A stretch of 64,000 bases of DNA from positions 337,320 through 401,319 of the forward strand of contig CAJNOI010000055.1 of assembly GCA_905250115.1 (NCBI GenBank). Direction: 5' to 3'. The notes under the pieces were generated by a model that was not told the DNA's origin, did no database searches, and saw only the letters and a list, made by a program, of their open reading frames with translations. The position numbers and the translations under genes were made by a program. The stretch comes from Adineta steineri (lineage: Eukaryota; Rotifera; Eurotatoria; Adinetida; Adinetidae). Below, in pieces: positions 22,373 to 35,944 of the stretch (its first letter is position 1; the number at the start of each line of letters is the position of its first letter).

Positions 22373-24525
22373 CGTTTGATATTTTATTCAATAATGAATT
22401 TATTTTATTGTACACAAAAGTAAACGTGAGTCAGAATAGTTTGTATGTATTAAAAGTAGATTTGAGAGAAAGAATGAATTGATGTATTGACGAAAGAAAC
22501 CATATTTTTGTTTTCTTTTTACATTTCAGTTGGTGCAATAACAATCAAGTTTTTTTTAACCTAAATATTTATCATGCCATAATCTAATTCACATGTTAAA
22601 AAAGAAAAGATACAACAGCAAAAATCAGGTATATAGAAAGATAGAGAGAACCGGGTTGCGAAATCCAAATTTTAAAAATCAGGAGTTTTTCGTTAAAAAA
22701 CAGAAGTTGATCAGAAGATTTTCCTTAAAAAATAAGGAGAGTTTTTTCTTTAAACCAGAGGCAAAATACAGCAATGTAACGCACTTTTTCCAAAAAAGTA
22801 AAGCTTTTTATTCTCAAATGTTTACAGTTTTGGTTCTTGGCAAGTGAGTCAATGAAACGGTCTATCTTACTATTGAAAACTACAAATAAAACTGATATAA
22901 GATACGTTTGTAATTTTCTTCAAAGTTAATTTGTTTGTTTAACAATTCTACATTATTTCAAAGATTTTCTCATTTAATTTTGAGCTCGACATTCATTAAG
23001 ATTATTTTTTTATTCTATTCCTGTTATCATATTGTCAAATTTTGTGTAAGTGAAACTTTGACTCATGATTAGTTCTTTAAACTCATTATTTATCGGTCCA
23101 TAGTAGCACTGGAATCAGATCGAATCCAACAAGATCGATCATGTTTCTATCGATAAAAAAACCCAATATAGCGTACACATTACTGGTGATGTTGGTAAAA
23201 TAAGGCACAAAACACATTGTGTAATTATTTACTGTAATGCTCAGGTAAAAATATGGTTTTTGTTGCATTCGTCATGTATGCTCTCCGAAAGTATACCCTC
23301 GCACAAAACTCTTTCCTCTATTGATTTCTTTTTTATCATATCTTGTATAAAATTTATTGTCGAGTGAAATATAACTTCAGAGTTTTATTACATTGTGATC
23401 GTTTTACCATACTAAAATAAAACGCTTAAGTCATATCTCTACTAGACAATAAATTTTATACAAAGTATAATAGCACAGAAATAAAAATGGTGGACAGATT
23501 TTTGCTGTTTTTAGGTGTATCTCATATTTGGATTCATATTTCTATAAAGTTTTTGTCAAAAGAATTAGAGACATATGAAACTGATTTGGCGCTACCTGAT
23601 TTGCTATCATATATATATATATATATATAGTTGTGACTACTCTCTTTTTTCTCATTTGTTGTATATAAAACGTCGTCAAAACTTAAGTAAGAAAAGAATT
23701 AAAAGGGTGTGGATGCGTTTTTTTCTTCATTCATACCCACCCCTATCCTCATTCACTATTCATATGAGCATGATCATAGATTGAATACAATTTCTGTTTA
23801 TTATTTATTTTCTAATTCACAAACTTCACTAAAATTATCAATAGCTGAAATTAAAACAAATAATTAGGTAAAACTATCAAATGATCGAGCTGTCTATTTT
23901 CAAATGTAGTATTATACGTTTTGCCTGGATTTTTTCATCAATATTCAGCTTGCACAAGATGATGAAAATTAATTAATACGAATTGCCACTGCTATTCTTG
24001 GGAAAGATCCATCCATTAATGATCAGATACAAATCGAAATTACATTATCAGGTGAGAAGCTGAAAGTTTCTATTTAGTTGAAGGGTGTGGGATGGATGGC
24101 TTCTCATGACTTTGTGAACTACACTCTCAATAAGTACAAAACCGATAAGTTGATCATGAAGATGAGATAGAAATCTGTGTTTGAGATATATTACTTGGAT
24201 AATAATATTTTCATTAACTGTTATTTCTTTAATATAATATAAACAAAGAACTTTGTCGATGATCAACTTTCTTAATATTGTATACTTCTATGATATCATC
24301 AGATGATATTATTAAAATTTATTTGTATCTATAAAAATTCGTTGTATTTTATTTATTTATCATATTACAAAAAAATAAAATTAACAAAGACTCATGACAT
24401 AGTGAAGATATATTGAATACAAACTTTGATAACATTCAAGATGACGAATGAGAATATAATAAAAATAATACACATAAAGTAGAAAATTTTATTAAATTAT
24501 ATGCAAAACAATAAACAATTGAACT
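22373..24525. other. Intergenic between ART and arginine deiminase genes
   Basis: AT-rich, with a (TA)n run near 23610-23628 and a fold-back at 23704-23750. A short exon-like trace near 23950-24050 (IRIATAILGKDPSIND, ending CAG|GTGAG) may be a remnant of a lost gene but is too short to name. Confidence 0.5.
23704..23750. repeat. Worn GTGGGT/ACCCAC fold-back
   Basis: AGGGTGTGGATGCG faces CATACCCACCCCTATCC. Shorter and less symmetric than other copies. Confidence 0.5.
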
Positions 24526-25833
24526 TTATTTTGGTCTTCGTCGAACAGCATTTGTCATACAATGAACACCACCACCACCTTCTAATAAACCTTCAAAAGG
24601 TATGAGACCTACTCGACACATATTATTGTGAGTCATATGAGTAACAATCCCTTTTTCAGCATCACTACCAGCATAAGTGACAACATGGCAATCATCAATA
24701 ACAACAACATTATGTCGACATTGTCGTTGTTCATCAATCGATGTTTGTTCATCTTTTGCATCATAAAATATTAAATCAGGATTATTTAGAAGTTTTCGAA
24801 GAGTTTGTCGAACATTACAACCATGTGATATCCATTTTGGTTTTAAACATGTCTTTTGATGAGAATATTGGTTTTCTACAGTATATATTTGCATAGTTTC
24901 AGCTAATAGACCATGTAATGTAAATGCATGTTTACCAACTGAACTAAGAATAGTATCTAGATGCATGTAACATCGTTCAGGAGGTATCATAATAACAATA
25001 ACTTGATGAAAAAGGCCTGTTCGAGTAAGTGCTTCAATACCAGTTCGATTTGTTCTTTCACTACAACCAATAAGTAGAATACCATCACCAAGATAAGCAA
25101 CATCACCACCTTCGATTGTTGGTATTTCTTTATCACTTTCATCAATATTTTTGTGCCATTCAATGATTTCTAATCCATAATTTGATAAATGTGGATGATA
25201 TTGAAAAATGATATGTAATAGAAGAGGTTCATTTATTCTTGTTGGTTTATTCATTTGCCAAATAAAAACATGATTATCAATAATTGAAAATCCATCACGC
25301 ATAAATAAAAGATTCGGTAATGGTGGAATGAGATATTCATTCATTGAATTATTTGTTGTAAGAAGAATTTGAGCATAATCAGATGTACCTAATTCATCTT
25401 GTGAACAAGCAACACCAACAATAATATCTTCCGTTAATTGTTCAGGTGTTCGATGAAGTAACCATTGTTGAAGAGCTAATAAAGATTGTTGTTGATTATT
25501 ATGATTGAAATGAGAATTAGTAAGAATGCCTTGAATCAATTGAGAACGTGCTTGATCACTTGAAATAAGTGTTTGCCGAAGAAGATCTTCAAGATAAAGT
25601 ACATGTATTCCATGATCACGTAAATATTGTGAAAATATATCATGAGATTGTTGTGTTTGGATAATATTAGGAAGAGCATCATAAAGAAAATGATCATGAT
25701 TCTCTTTTGTTAATCGAAGAAGTTCTTTGCCTGGTCGATGCATAAGAACAATGTCTAATTTACCACATTCTGAATGAACACCAACACCAAATTCATCCAG
25801 AATATCTTTGATTTTTGAAGTAGATATATCCAT
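24526..25833 (-). CDS. Arginine deiminase
   Basis: This 435-residue intronless coding region fits arginine deiminase (EC 3.5.3.6, arginine to citrulline and ammonia), close to the usual 400-420. Family motifs are in order: PNLLFMRD, EGGDVAYLG, YMHLDTILSSVGKH (catalytic His) and GGGGVHCMTNAVRRRP at the C terminus with the catalytic Cys. The start ATG at 25833 follows a probable 5' UTR intron at 25865-25918 (GTAAGTATC donor, TATAG acceptor), so the gene has eukaryotic transcript structure. The enzyme is common in bacteria, archaea and some protists but absent from most animals, so horizontal acquisition is a reasonable inference. It would supply citrulline or nitrogen, or deplete arginine; no other arc-pathway gene is nearby. 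Confidence 0.92.
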   Translation of the reverse strand: MDISTSKIKDILDEFGVGVHSECGKLDIVLMHRPGKELLRLTKENHDHFLYDALPNIIQTQQSHDIFSQYLRDHGIHVLYLEDLLRQTLISSDQARSQLIQGILTNSHFNHNNQQQSLLALQQWLLHRTPEQLTEDIIVGVACSQDELGTSDYAQILLTTNNSMNEYLIPPLPNLLFMRDGFSIIDNHVFIWQMNKPTRINEPLLLHIIFQYHPHLSNYGLEIIEWHKNIDESDKEIPTIEGGDVAYLGDGILLIGCSERTNRTGIEALTRTGLFHQVIVIMIPPERCYMHLDTILSSVGKHAFTLHGLLAETMQIYTVENQYSHQKTCLKPKWISHGCNVRQTLRKLLNNPDLIFYDAKDEQTSIDEQRQCRHNVVVIDDCHVVTYAGSDAEKGIVTHMTHNNMCRVGLIPFEGLLEGGGGVHCMTNAVRRRPK

Positions 25834-25864
25834 ATTATCAGTGAGACTAAATGATTGAGAACTT

Positions 25865-25918
25865 CTATAAAAAAAAATAAGATTATTGTCTTTTAAAATG
25901 AATGTAAATGATACTTAC
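25865..25918 (-). promoter_or_regulatory. 5' UTR intron of arginine deiminase gene
   Basis: A 54-nt intron with GTAAGTATC donor and TTTTTATAG acceptor, ending about 31 bases before the start codon. The frame upstream of the ATG has a stop, so the exon before it is untranslated. Confidence 0.55.
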
Positions 25919-27059
25919 ATACTATTTTCGCATTATTTATCACACAATAATATCGTTTTCGAGTTACACGTGACAAATAAATATAGTTCTTTTTCGTTTG
26001 TATAGCATACAATGAGTGAGAAAAACCTTTTCTCTTGTGTTTATATGTTTGTATGTAACGAATGGCGTATAATAAATAGACCTCTCATTCTCTTACCTCT
26101 ATTACGATAGTATTAATATGTGAAAGACAAAGATTTTTTTAAAGTGGCGTCTTTCAATTCGGTATAATCTTGCCAGTTTCAACTGACCAAACTAAGATTG
26201 ATTAGTTCATTATTAATGACGAAACCGATTAGTCTAAAAACCTTCCTGTACATTAGATTTTTTAGAGCTTTTTCTCTGATCGTTTTGGTAAAAACAAGTT
26301 TTGAATTTCATTGAGAAGACTATACAAAATGATTTGAAATGCAGTTATTTCTCGTAGGTAATTGTAAAAAGTCGATTGACATATTTCAAAATGAACATAT
26401 ATGATCAGTAGATTTTTTCAAGGAAATTTTTCTTTACAAATATGTATATTATTCTATATTTCTATAGTATAGCTACTTTAAAATGTGCTAATATTAATCA
26501 GTTTTAATTTGATCAGTTAAAACCCGCAAGATCAATACTATCAAAATACAGGTAAAACGGTGATCGATCTATTGACTATGACTCATCCTTTTTGTTTTTT
26601 CTTTATACTCTTGTCATTTTACATATTAACAAATTCAAAAAGTCTGATTCATAACGATAATACAATACTGAAGAATAATTAGATGTTTGTTCTTTTGAAA
26701 CATAAATACATTTTATTTTATATAGTATAAAGTAAAAGATGTCGTGATGTATTGCTAGAGACTTTAGGTTATTTGCTTACTTGATTCATATTTTATTATG
26801 TAATATCTGATAAATAAACTATCGGTATAGATATAATTTACTTCAATAATGCTTATATATTTTTGTTTTCAGTCTGGTTTATGGATGAGATATTCATGAA
26901 ACAAATAGCTTATTTCACGTTAGGGATATATTTCTAATGATTCGATAGACAAAAGTTTCTTTCCAAACGGACAATTGTAATCAATACTAAACAAGAATAA
27001 ATGTATCATATATAAAAATATTTTTTATTTGCATAATAGCGACACACTCAACGAAAATC
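25919..27059. other. Intergenic, promoter side of arginine deiminase
   Basis: AT-rich; no gene, RNA or repeat recognised. Confidence 0.6.
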
Positions 27060-29594
27060 TCAGCATCGATCTGACAATACTATTCTGTTAAGAACAAAGG
27101 TTTGTTGATCATCATCATCATTTGTTGAAGTTCTACGCTGTTTAATTGCAACAATAATATAAGATAACATAGCTAATGTAAGATAGATAAGTTGAAGAAT
27201 AATTTGTGTACGAACACGTAACATAGTTGCATAGAAAAAAATGATGAGAGATGCAGCCTCTTGAACACACATTAATAATGAAAAGGACTCATCTTTTTTA
27301 TCCGGTAACATAGAATTGTACATAGCTAAAAGACAAAGCATTGTTAATATATTTTCTTGTGTTAATTATTTGGTAAATAAAATATTAAACAATGACTGTC
27401 TTACGGAATTTTCGTTATTATTTTGGTATATCGAATTTGTCATAATTTCTTAAGCAACAAGTCAAGGACTTTTGAAAGAAAAAATAACGAGTGAAATATT
27501 GAATTAAAAAAATGTTTGTCTTCAATTATATCTGTGAGAAATACGTTCGAAATATTTTCAGACTATCCTAATACTACAAATGCTTTGAATCAGCTCGCGA
27601 ATATTGTATTTATCTTTGAAAAACTTCTCTCTTGTCTGCGAAATATAGTAAAGTTTTGTAAGTATTGATAAATGTTCAATTTTCTTCATTTCGTAGTTTA
27701 ATTTCTATAACATCTATTAGTAAGATATAACTACATTATACAAGAAATACTGCAGTATTTCGTTTAAATTTTATGATGATCAAAAGAAATTAAAATCTTA
27801 TGTAAAACCTGTGATAAATGGTTCTGTAAGTCCATCTACAATACTTGATAAATATGGAATGATAAATAACACATAAGTTTGTGAGACTGTTGGTTTCCAC
27901 ACAAGCATAACAACGAATATAGTATAGCTTAACAACGATGAGATTAGAAAGCATACTGGTCGACTGTATTTTAATTTAACTATGTAAGTAACGATAATCG
28001 AAGCAGCAGTAGCTATTATACCATATATTGTCATAATCAAACCTACATTAGGTATGATTAGATAAAAAAATTGTGTCAAAGCATCATTCATACATACCAA
28101 CATATTGAACACCAATTGTACATGTAATAAAGCTCTATAAAAAAGAAACTTTAAATTTCGAGAAAATATTCAGTTTTATGACATACTACATTTAAGAAAA
28201 ACTTTTACATCTACTCCCCAAAAGAACAGAGTCAAATTCAACTGAGCATCATTTCGTTTAGTTCTGATAGTTCTGAGCTATGAAAAATTGTTTTTCATTT
28301 GTTCCAAATGGCTTATCAGCTGAAGGACGATCAAAATTAGTGATTATTACCTGATGAAACATTGAAATATATTTTATCTTAATCTTAATCTCAGTTCTAA
28401 AGAAGATAATTATCCTATTAAGTTTTCTAAGTCGTGTGCTTGAACTTATACTTGGTATAAAAATTATTATTTATCAATTTTTCTAATTATAAAATTTCTT
28501 TAAACTTACATTTGTGAAAGCTCCCATAAAGAACGCTTCACCGGAAAGCGTCCAAAATCCAAGTGGTATGAGTAGAAGATGATTTGGTTTTAACGCCGTT
28601 TTCCATGTTGATAATATAGAATTAAGTGATTTTCGTAATAATCCTTGAGAATCATCTTCTTCTATAATAAAATAATAACTTAATTGATCATATCAAATAT
28701 TTATAGTTACTTTTATTGTCACGTCTCTGAACAAGAAAAATGATGGTCAACACTATCGACACAAAGATAATACCACTAAGTGCACTATAAAGAATATAAA
28801 TCTTAAAAAAAAGCATTTCATCAATACTATAATGAGATAAATCATTTCTGATTTATAATCTACCGTTTTCTGAGATATAAGTTGATGATTGTCATCTTGC
28901 ATTTGATGTTCACTTGTTAAGAAATTAGCTCCACATTGTATGGAATTAGTATTTGTAGTTTTTGGAGTGTTTCGTAAGACTAAATATGATATGAGATTAC
29001 CCCATATTTGAGCTGCAATAAGTAACACCAGTGTAAAAGTATGCTTAAATTATATAGTATAATATCAAAATAACCTGACTGAAATGCAGTAAAGAAAATA
29101 CCAAAATATTTTCTAGTTTTTATCTCAGCATCATCATCATTCTCACTTTCATCATTTGCAAGTGCAGTTACGTAAGAATCTTGAGCCATGGAGAAACAAG
29201 CTCGAAGACTTCCACATATGACTGCAGCTAAAAAAAGGAGTATTTATCATAATATTTCAATTGAGATACTGCTGTTTGATTTACTCGAATACATTAGCCA
29301 TTGTTTGGGATACATATTAGATGCAACATATACCAATATACCAAATTGTTCTCCGACAATTGACCATTTGTAACCAAAAATATATCCAAGTGGAGCTGTT
29401 AAGAAAATACATGTAAGTAAGGAAGCACCATATGTAATTGCTACAGAATTGAGACCAACATCTTTATCTGTATTGAGACTTGATTGTAAATTAACAACTG
29501 CATTTAATGATGTAGTTGCACAGGTATAAGCAAAACAAATCATTATAAAATTTCGTTTTGTACCACCTTTCTTGTTTTTATTATTTGTATCCAT
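27060..29594 (-). CDS. UNC93-like major-facilitator membrane protein
   Basis: Exons read by splice consensus are 29594-29285, 29227-29075, 29012-28711, 28661-28510, 28134-28098, 28042-27809 and 27325-27060. The start MDTNNKNKKGGTKRNF is at 29594. Family signatures appear in order: NLQSSLN, LGY..GYKWSIVGEQ, AQDSYVTALA, FGIFFTAFQSAQIWGNLIS, CGANF, GFWTLSGEAFFMGAFTN, SFITCTIGVQYVG, and the last transmembrane pair. UNC93 proteins are about twelve-pass; relatives regulate potassium channels (C. elegans unc-93) or escort Toll-like receptors (UNC93B1). Which role applies here is unknown. Two introns are long (about 375 and 480 nt), the rest under 65. Within exon 3, near 28800-28870, the frame shifts between QLISQKT and FKIYILYSALSG. 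A 37-nt intron in the wrong phase, or a base-count error in an eight-T run, could explain it, so the gene may be damaged there. Confidence 0.8.
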
Positions 29595-30577
29595 ATAGTG
29601 AATAAAGATGCCAAAGAAATATAGTTTGATACTAAAACAAATTATATAGGCTGTGTTAAAATATATAGGAAAATGACAACTCAAGACATAGGGAGAAATA
29701 TTTCCATTGATAGGTAAGAATCATTTGTATGGATGGATATATTTTATATGGTTGATGGAGTTACATATGTTTAATATAATACCTGTGTATAACTGTCGTA
29801 TTCGATACGGTTGAAGAATTGACAAAAATTATGTGATGACAGTTAATAGAACCAATCGTTTGACGTATTTATTATAGACAAAATGCAATACAACAGATGT
29901 ATGAGTCAAGAATGAAAAATAGACATTGTAATTTACATATATACTTTTGTTGTCTTATTGTTATGAAAGAGAAGAAAGAATATATATATATATATGTATT
30001 GCTTTTGTCTTAATTCGTACTTATATTTCTTTTTATAGTGTAGAAATATACTTTATTATTTTCTACCGTAACAATATTCGTTGTAGTTCATTCAGTCTTC
30101 CAGTATTAATTATTCGTTTATCTCTTTTCTTCAAATGAAGGACTTATCTTGTAATGATAAGTTAAATCTTTGAATTGTTAATATTTTATTGATTTTGAAA
30201 ATGAAGTAATGATATAGATCATGTCGAAATCAATTAATGAGAGAATTTGTTCAATACAACAAATACAGAAGATCATGGGATAAAAACAAGTACAAATGAT
30301 ACGATATTTCTTCTCTCATTCATTCTAGATTTTGATCTTAAAGATGTCATATTTTATCAAATGTATCACTATTAGAAAAATAACTAGATTCACTGTTTTT
30401 GTTACCTCAATAAAAACTTTAAAAATACGATACTGTAATTGACAAAGAAATTTAATTCATAAATAATCATGAAAATATTTCTTTATTCACTATAAAATAT
30501 AAGATAACGAAAATCATTGTAATAGATTAAAGAAATACAAAAAAAAATTAAACTAATTAATTTAACTAAATTTTTTT
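29595..30577. other. Intergenic between elongase and UNC93-like genes
   Basis: AT-rich with an AT microsatellite near 29982-29995. A TTTTAG acceptor near 29635 upstream of the UNC93-like start suggests a 5' UTR intron or trans-splice site. No gene seen. Confidence 0.5.
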
Positions 30578-31387
30578 TCATTGTTTCTTTCGTGAAGACG
30601 ATGTAACTTTTTCGGAAGATGAAAAAAGATATTGTTCTATAAAAAATTTCAAGAAAAATAAACAATACACAGGTACAAGAGCATATGGAATAAGAAAGAT
30701 TATTAAATGTTCACGAGAAAAATTTTCATATCTTGGACAAAGATCTGGTACAATATGCCACATATATGTAAGTGTTATTAATTGTACAATTTGTAATGCT
30801 GTAATAATAGGTCGAAGAAATTTTGGTAAACGAAAAGCAAAATGATAATACATAAGGACATGAACAAAACCATTTAATAGCATTCCACCTTTTTCTGGAC
30901 CAGGTAAATTCATAACAATTATCATTAATAAAAATGTTGTAGCATGATGATATGTATGAAGAAATCCAATTTTTTTCAATGAATGTCCTTTCCAAATAAG
31001 AATAGCTGTATCAAGCCATTCCCATATTTTTGAAACAGTAAAAGTAATTGATATAAAACGAAGCCATGGAGGTAATGGATTACAAATTAAAGCTGACCAA
31101 TTTGTTATTTCACCTGTTATAATTAGATGATATAAAGCAGCAACACATGAAAATAATGAATATAAAAATAATAATCCATGATGAATTTTTGCAAAAGAAT
31201 GTTTAAAATTTGGTGATAATTTCGTTGTTAATAATGGAAAAATCGTTGTAACCAAAAATAGATAGAGTAAACATGTTCCTAATGACATCGCATAAGTCCA
31301 TGGCGGAAATAAATCTATAGTATGATTAATATATGGAATTTCCATATGAAAATGTTCAAAAACGAATAAATATGATGGTGATGACAT
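30578..31387 (-). CDS. ELO-family very-long-chain fatty acid elongase
   Basis: About 269 residues from the ATG at 31387 (MSSPSYLFVFEHFHMEIPY), which lies two bases after a TTCTTCAG acceptor; the longer open frame upstream lacks an ATG. The protein is multi-pass and carries the ELO hallmarks: KIWEWLDTAIL, the HxxHH box in FLHTYHHATTF, NGFVHVLMYYHF and TALQIVQLI. These make it the 3-ketoacyl-CoA synthase of the ER elongation cycle, condensing malonyl-CoA with acyl-CoA. The tail ends SSSRKKQ, a di-lysine-like ER retrieval signal. Length is at the short end of animal ELOVLs (about 265-330). Substrate chain length cannot be read from sequence. Confidence 0.9.
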   Translation of the reverse strand: MSSPSYLFVFEHFHMEIPYINHTIDLFPPWTYAMSLGTCLLYLFLVTTIFPLLTTKLSPNFKHSFAKIHHGLLFLYSLFSCVAALYHLIITGEITNWSALICNPLPPWLRFISITFTVSKIWEWLDTAILIWKGHSLKKIGFLHTYHHATTFLLMIIVMNLPGPEKGGMLLNGFVHVLMYYHFAFRLPKFLRPIITALQIVQLITLTYMWHIVPDLCPRYENFSREHLIIFLIPYALVPVYCLFFLKFFIEQYLFSSSEKVTSSSRKKQ

Positions 31388-34300
31388 TGCTGAAGAATAA
31401 CGAATATGATTAAATAAAGATTTTAGTCTAAGAATAAAAAAAAGAATGATAAAGAAAATACAACCAGGTAAGAAAAGATAAAATTTTATGTACTCTATCA
31501 ACAATCTGTATCTTCGCTATATGAAAACTTATTCTATTCATCTTTTAATAGATAATGAATGAAATACTAATTTTCAGTCAAAATCTATTTTTTAACTTAA
31601 AGATTAAAGAATCATTAATCATACTGAGTGGTTTTTCTTTTTACAGACGGTGGTAAAATAAAAATAAGCGTGATTATAAATTAAAAATTAAAAACAACTT
31701 TTATCTAAAATCCTGTCGAGTATTCCAACGTAAATTTATTGAACATGCAAAACTCTAGTTCTAAATAACTTGATTGGATTTCGATAGCGAAAAAAATAAA
31801 TAAATCTATCTAATAATTTTTCGGAAAAAATAATCTAGTATCATTATTAATTTATTAGCCGTTTACTGTTAGACGAAGTATCGTTTAAAAATGCAATTTT
31901 GCCGGGGTCGAATTCAAAAACATCCTATTTTGTTAGCATGCAAGAACGATAAATAACAATGTGTAAATTTTTCTTATAATCTAAGCAGTATTTTACATAT
32001 GCACTCATGCGTCTTATGTGAGAGCGATAACAAAATTATGTTGGTATGACCATGAAAAATACTATATGTTGTTTTTTTCTTCCTTTTTCAGCGAAGAAAA
32101 AATATTATCGTTAAGCAACAAATGCCAAAAAAAGTACAAGAGTGTCTGCTATTATTATTTTGACTACTTGTAAAAGAAAAACTTACTTCTATCGATAATA
32201 TTTCTTAGGATCTGTTGATGAGTGTTAATATTAAACTTAGTGATGTGATGTTTCTTTTTTTTTTTCGTCTATATTCTCCTCAAAAATATTTTGTCTATGT
32301 AAAATAACCTAGGCATCTACTCGCCACTTACGGACTCTTTTTTTTCTTCTTTTCTTTCTACTAGAAAAAGAGAAGAAAACCATCTGAGTTTGTTGCCGTT
32401 CTTTTTTTTCTTCTTATAGACGGCAATGATAAGTATGGTGTGTGTGCAGAGAAAAAAAGAGAAAGATTGAAAACAATAGGATGTTTGTGACCTGGTTTTT
32501 TTTTCATGTCCTCATCAATTATGGTTATATATTATTATGATAAAAATTTTGTTGGTTTTTGTTTTCTATTCTTTTCTTTATTTTGTGTGATAAAAAGAAT
32601 AAAAACAACAAAATAATAGTGTTTCGATTATCATGCTATTTGTTTTAGACTCATCTTTCCCAGATATTGTAGTGACATACAAAGAAAGTAGAATAAATAT
32701 AAGTTCATTTTTTTTTATTACATTTATAATAAAGATATAAGTTAACATGATGGTTTGAGAAAAATTTTGTTCTAAAAAAGAGTCATACTAGAAAATAAAT
32801 AATTACCACTAGGAAAAGATAATTTTGGTGGTTTAACATCTGTACAATGTTTTTATATCCTGGTGACATTAGCTGGGATCTTTAACAAAACATTTTCAGT
32901 GATAGTATACATGTATGAATACTAATTCTATTCAGAGTTAAATTTCGATCCGCCTCGTTGATTGTGTTAATGAAGCATTTAATTTCATTTCTCGACTATT
33001 GCGTACGAGAGTCAGTAAAAATAACTCTTACTTTAGTGATAGTTAAACTAATTTCATATATATATATATACATTGCATCAAAGTATTACTGGTGTTATTG
33101 TAATGTTCTTTGTAAAATATAGGGCAATCAGCAGATGTGTAATACTCACATTCATATATCCCAATCATATTAACCTTACGAAAAATAATATTTGCGACAT
33201 GACTCACTACCAGTGTGTTTTGATCGTTCTATTCACGTTGTTTGACGATATATTATTTATGCAAGTGAAAATTGTTATTTTAGTTGTCGCATTACAAAAC
33301 AGTTTTAAGAACCTTTTAATAACTCTTAAATTTCCAAGAAATATTTTCATCAATAACTTTTCTATTAATGTATTAAACACATAGTTGTAAAAATAATACA
33401 AGTATATTGGATTATTTTTCGATCAGACGTTATTCAGCTAGATATTGAGGATCATATCGATTTGACCTTGAGAAATATTTGTTACTAGTTTGCATGAATT
33501 TTATGATCCTATAGAGAAAAAAAATGACAGCTTGATTTTTGATAGGACTTCATATTTTTCACACATTTATTTGAAATTGTAGTTGGTCTCAACTAAAGAT
33601 AACTTTTCTATATTTAGAAATGAATTATTCAACATGCAAAACTCTTCCGCAAGATTTCGTCAGTCAGAAAAGTCTAATACAATGAAAGGATCAACAATAT
33701 TATTAATTCACTCAATTTAATCTTATTATTAAATAACGAAGAAGCATGCAAATATTGAACAAAATGTATTGTATCGAAAAAATTAATATAGACTTTAACT
33801 GACATAAAGTAATAAGTTAACATTGCTCATTGAATATCTTATAGTATAAAGAAAAATTTTTCTTTAATATCAAATGAGATTTATATTGATTAGATCTGTG
33901 TTTACAATTTCATTAGTTTTCGAGACATAGACTTTATCTTATACAAACACGCGATCTATCATGTATTTTGCATTGATTAAAACTTTAATGATATAATCAA
34001 GTATGTAATAGTAAAATTCGTAATAAAAACCTCTTTTTTTCAGAATGGTTCATGGATTTAACAGGTTGTTTAATTATAGCTATATAAAATGGCTTTAATG
34101 TCCATTACTGTTATTGCTATTTAATTTTTTTTGTTTCTGTAAATCTACAATTATTCAAAGAAGAATAAAATAATCAGTTATATTCAATGAATAGTAAATT
34201 TATTCTCTTCAAACATTTATTCACTATATAAAATGAGCAATTCTTTATATATTATATCCATTTGAGTATTGTTCTTATTTAGGTAAATAGAAAGCTGTTG

Positions 34301-35944
34301 ATGAACTCTAATCCTTTACTCTTGACATATCAGATATGTATTGACATGAATGCACATGTGTGTCAATTAGAAAATGATGAATAGTAATTTGATCTATGAT
34401 TATGTCCTGAAACAAACAAGGAAGTAATTTTCAATCGAATAAATACAAAATCAAATAAAAAAACTTCAAAAGTGTTAATCATCTGATAAAACAAAGAAAC
34501 CAAAATGAGATCAAATCATTTAATGGATGATGATGATGTAAAAGAAAATGTTTTTCGTTTAAAAATGAATTTATCGAATTAGAAACGATTAAATTTAATG
34601 TCATTAGAAAGAATTGAAAAGATAAAAAACAAAACTCAGAACAATTTTTCTCAAGAGAGTCACAATCGTTAGTCTCTTATTCACATCTGTGTACAACAGT
34701 AAGCGCGTCTTGCTTTTGATCTTATTGTTCATTCTTGTGACTGTTCTATATGACGACAAATATATATATATTCACGATGAATTTTTTCTAATGAGTTATA
34801 GCATACAAATACATGGTATGGGTAAACGTGGGTACCAAAATGTAAATTATACTTGACAAATGAATGGAATCAAATCTTTTGTTTTCTATTTTTGTATGTC
34901 TATGTCAAGTGACACAAAGACACTCACACGCGTTTATGTATGAAAAAGAATTTTAACATGCAATTGTCAAATTATGAACAATGAAATAATATATATATAT
35001 ATATGTAAGTTCAAATATGAAAAAAAAATTTTTTTTTGTTCATTGATCGAAAATAAAAACGGGAAGTATTTTGATAAACAATAGAATATTCTTTTGTAAT
35101 CATAAATCTTACTTATTAAGGTAATTCATGTTCATCATCATCATCATAAAATATTCAGCTAATAAATAAAAACATTAAGAAATATTAAGCATGACACTTG
35201 ACCTCGTCCTTTTAATCCTAATCTATTTCATTTCTTTTTTTGTATACATACAATCATAATATAACTTTTCATGTTTAAATGATTAGTATCCTCGCCTCAT
35301 AAATGAACATATGGACATCTTGTTCATTCAATTAAAAAAAGAAAATCGAATAACTGCTTCATTTTATCACTCCCTAACGTCCACTAAATATATACATATT
35401 GTTTTTTTCAAGTATATGTGTGAATGCCGATCATCAAACACTAGATCAATCGAACGAATGTTTATGATGTCATCTTTTTCCATATATGACAATGATCTCT
35501 TGATGTTAAACCGTATGTATTTCGATATAAAATAAGATAAAACGACAAAGGTTAATAACTGCACCTGTTATTATGATTCCGTGGTGTATCATCTCGAGAA
35601 ATAAAAAAAAATCAATTAAATTCTCTCGATTGGTTTAGTTACAACGGTGCGTAGAAAAGTGATTCAATCTAATGAGCACAAGAAAATGAGAGAAGAGAGA
35701 AAGTTCATTTTTTTTCCTTTTGATTGAACAGAAAGAAAGAAAGGAACACCAGCTCGTGTATACATATATACAAAAGAATGAATATACAGTTGTGACCATC
35801 ATTCCTGCTGTGTTCAGTTCAAGGGTAATTTCATAAAGTGTTTACCTCAAATCATTGAAGATCAGGTAGGGCGTTAGATGCTCACATCCCTAAAAAACTA
35901 ATAAGATTCATTAGGGAACAGTTATTTATATTTCAGATAGAAAA
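31388..35944. other. 4.5-kb gene-free stretch
   Basis: AT-rich intergenic DNA between the elongase and cadherin genes, which diverge from it. It contains homopolymer runs, a (TA)n run at 33055-33070 and another at 34989-35004. No coding region, RNA gene or repeat family recognised. It may hold regulatory DNA for either gene. Confidence 0.5.

Noticed and set aside
31388-31504. N-terminal extension of the elongase with an extra hydrophobic stretch
   Set aside because: It opens with TTG, not ATG, and a TTCTTCAG acceptor lies two bases before the ATG at 31387.
33073-33401. Overlapping ORFs on both strands of about 60-100 residues
   Set aside because: AT-rich chance frames, no domain, no splice context, mirrored on the opposite strand.
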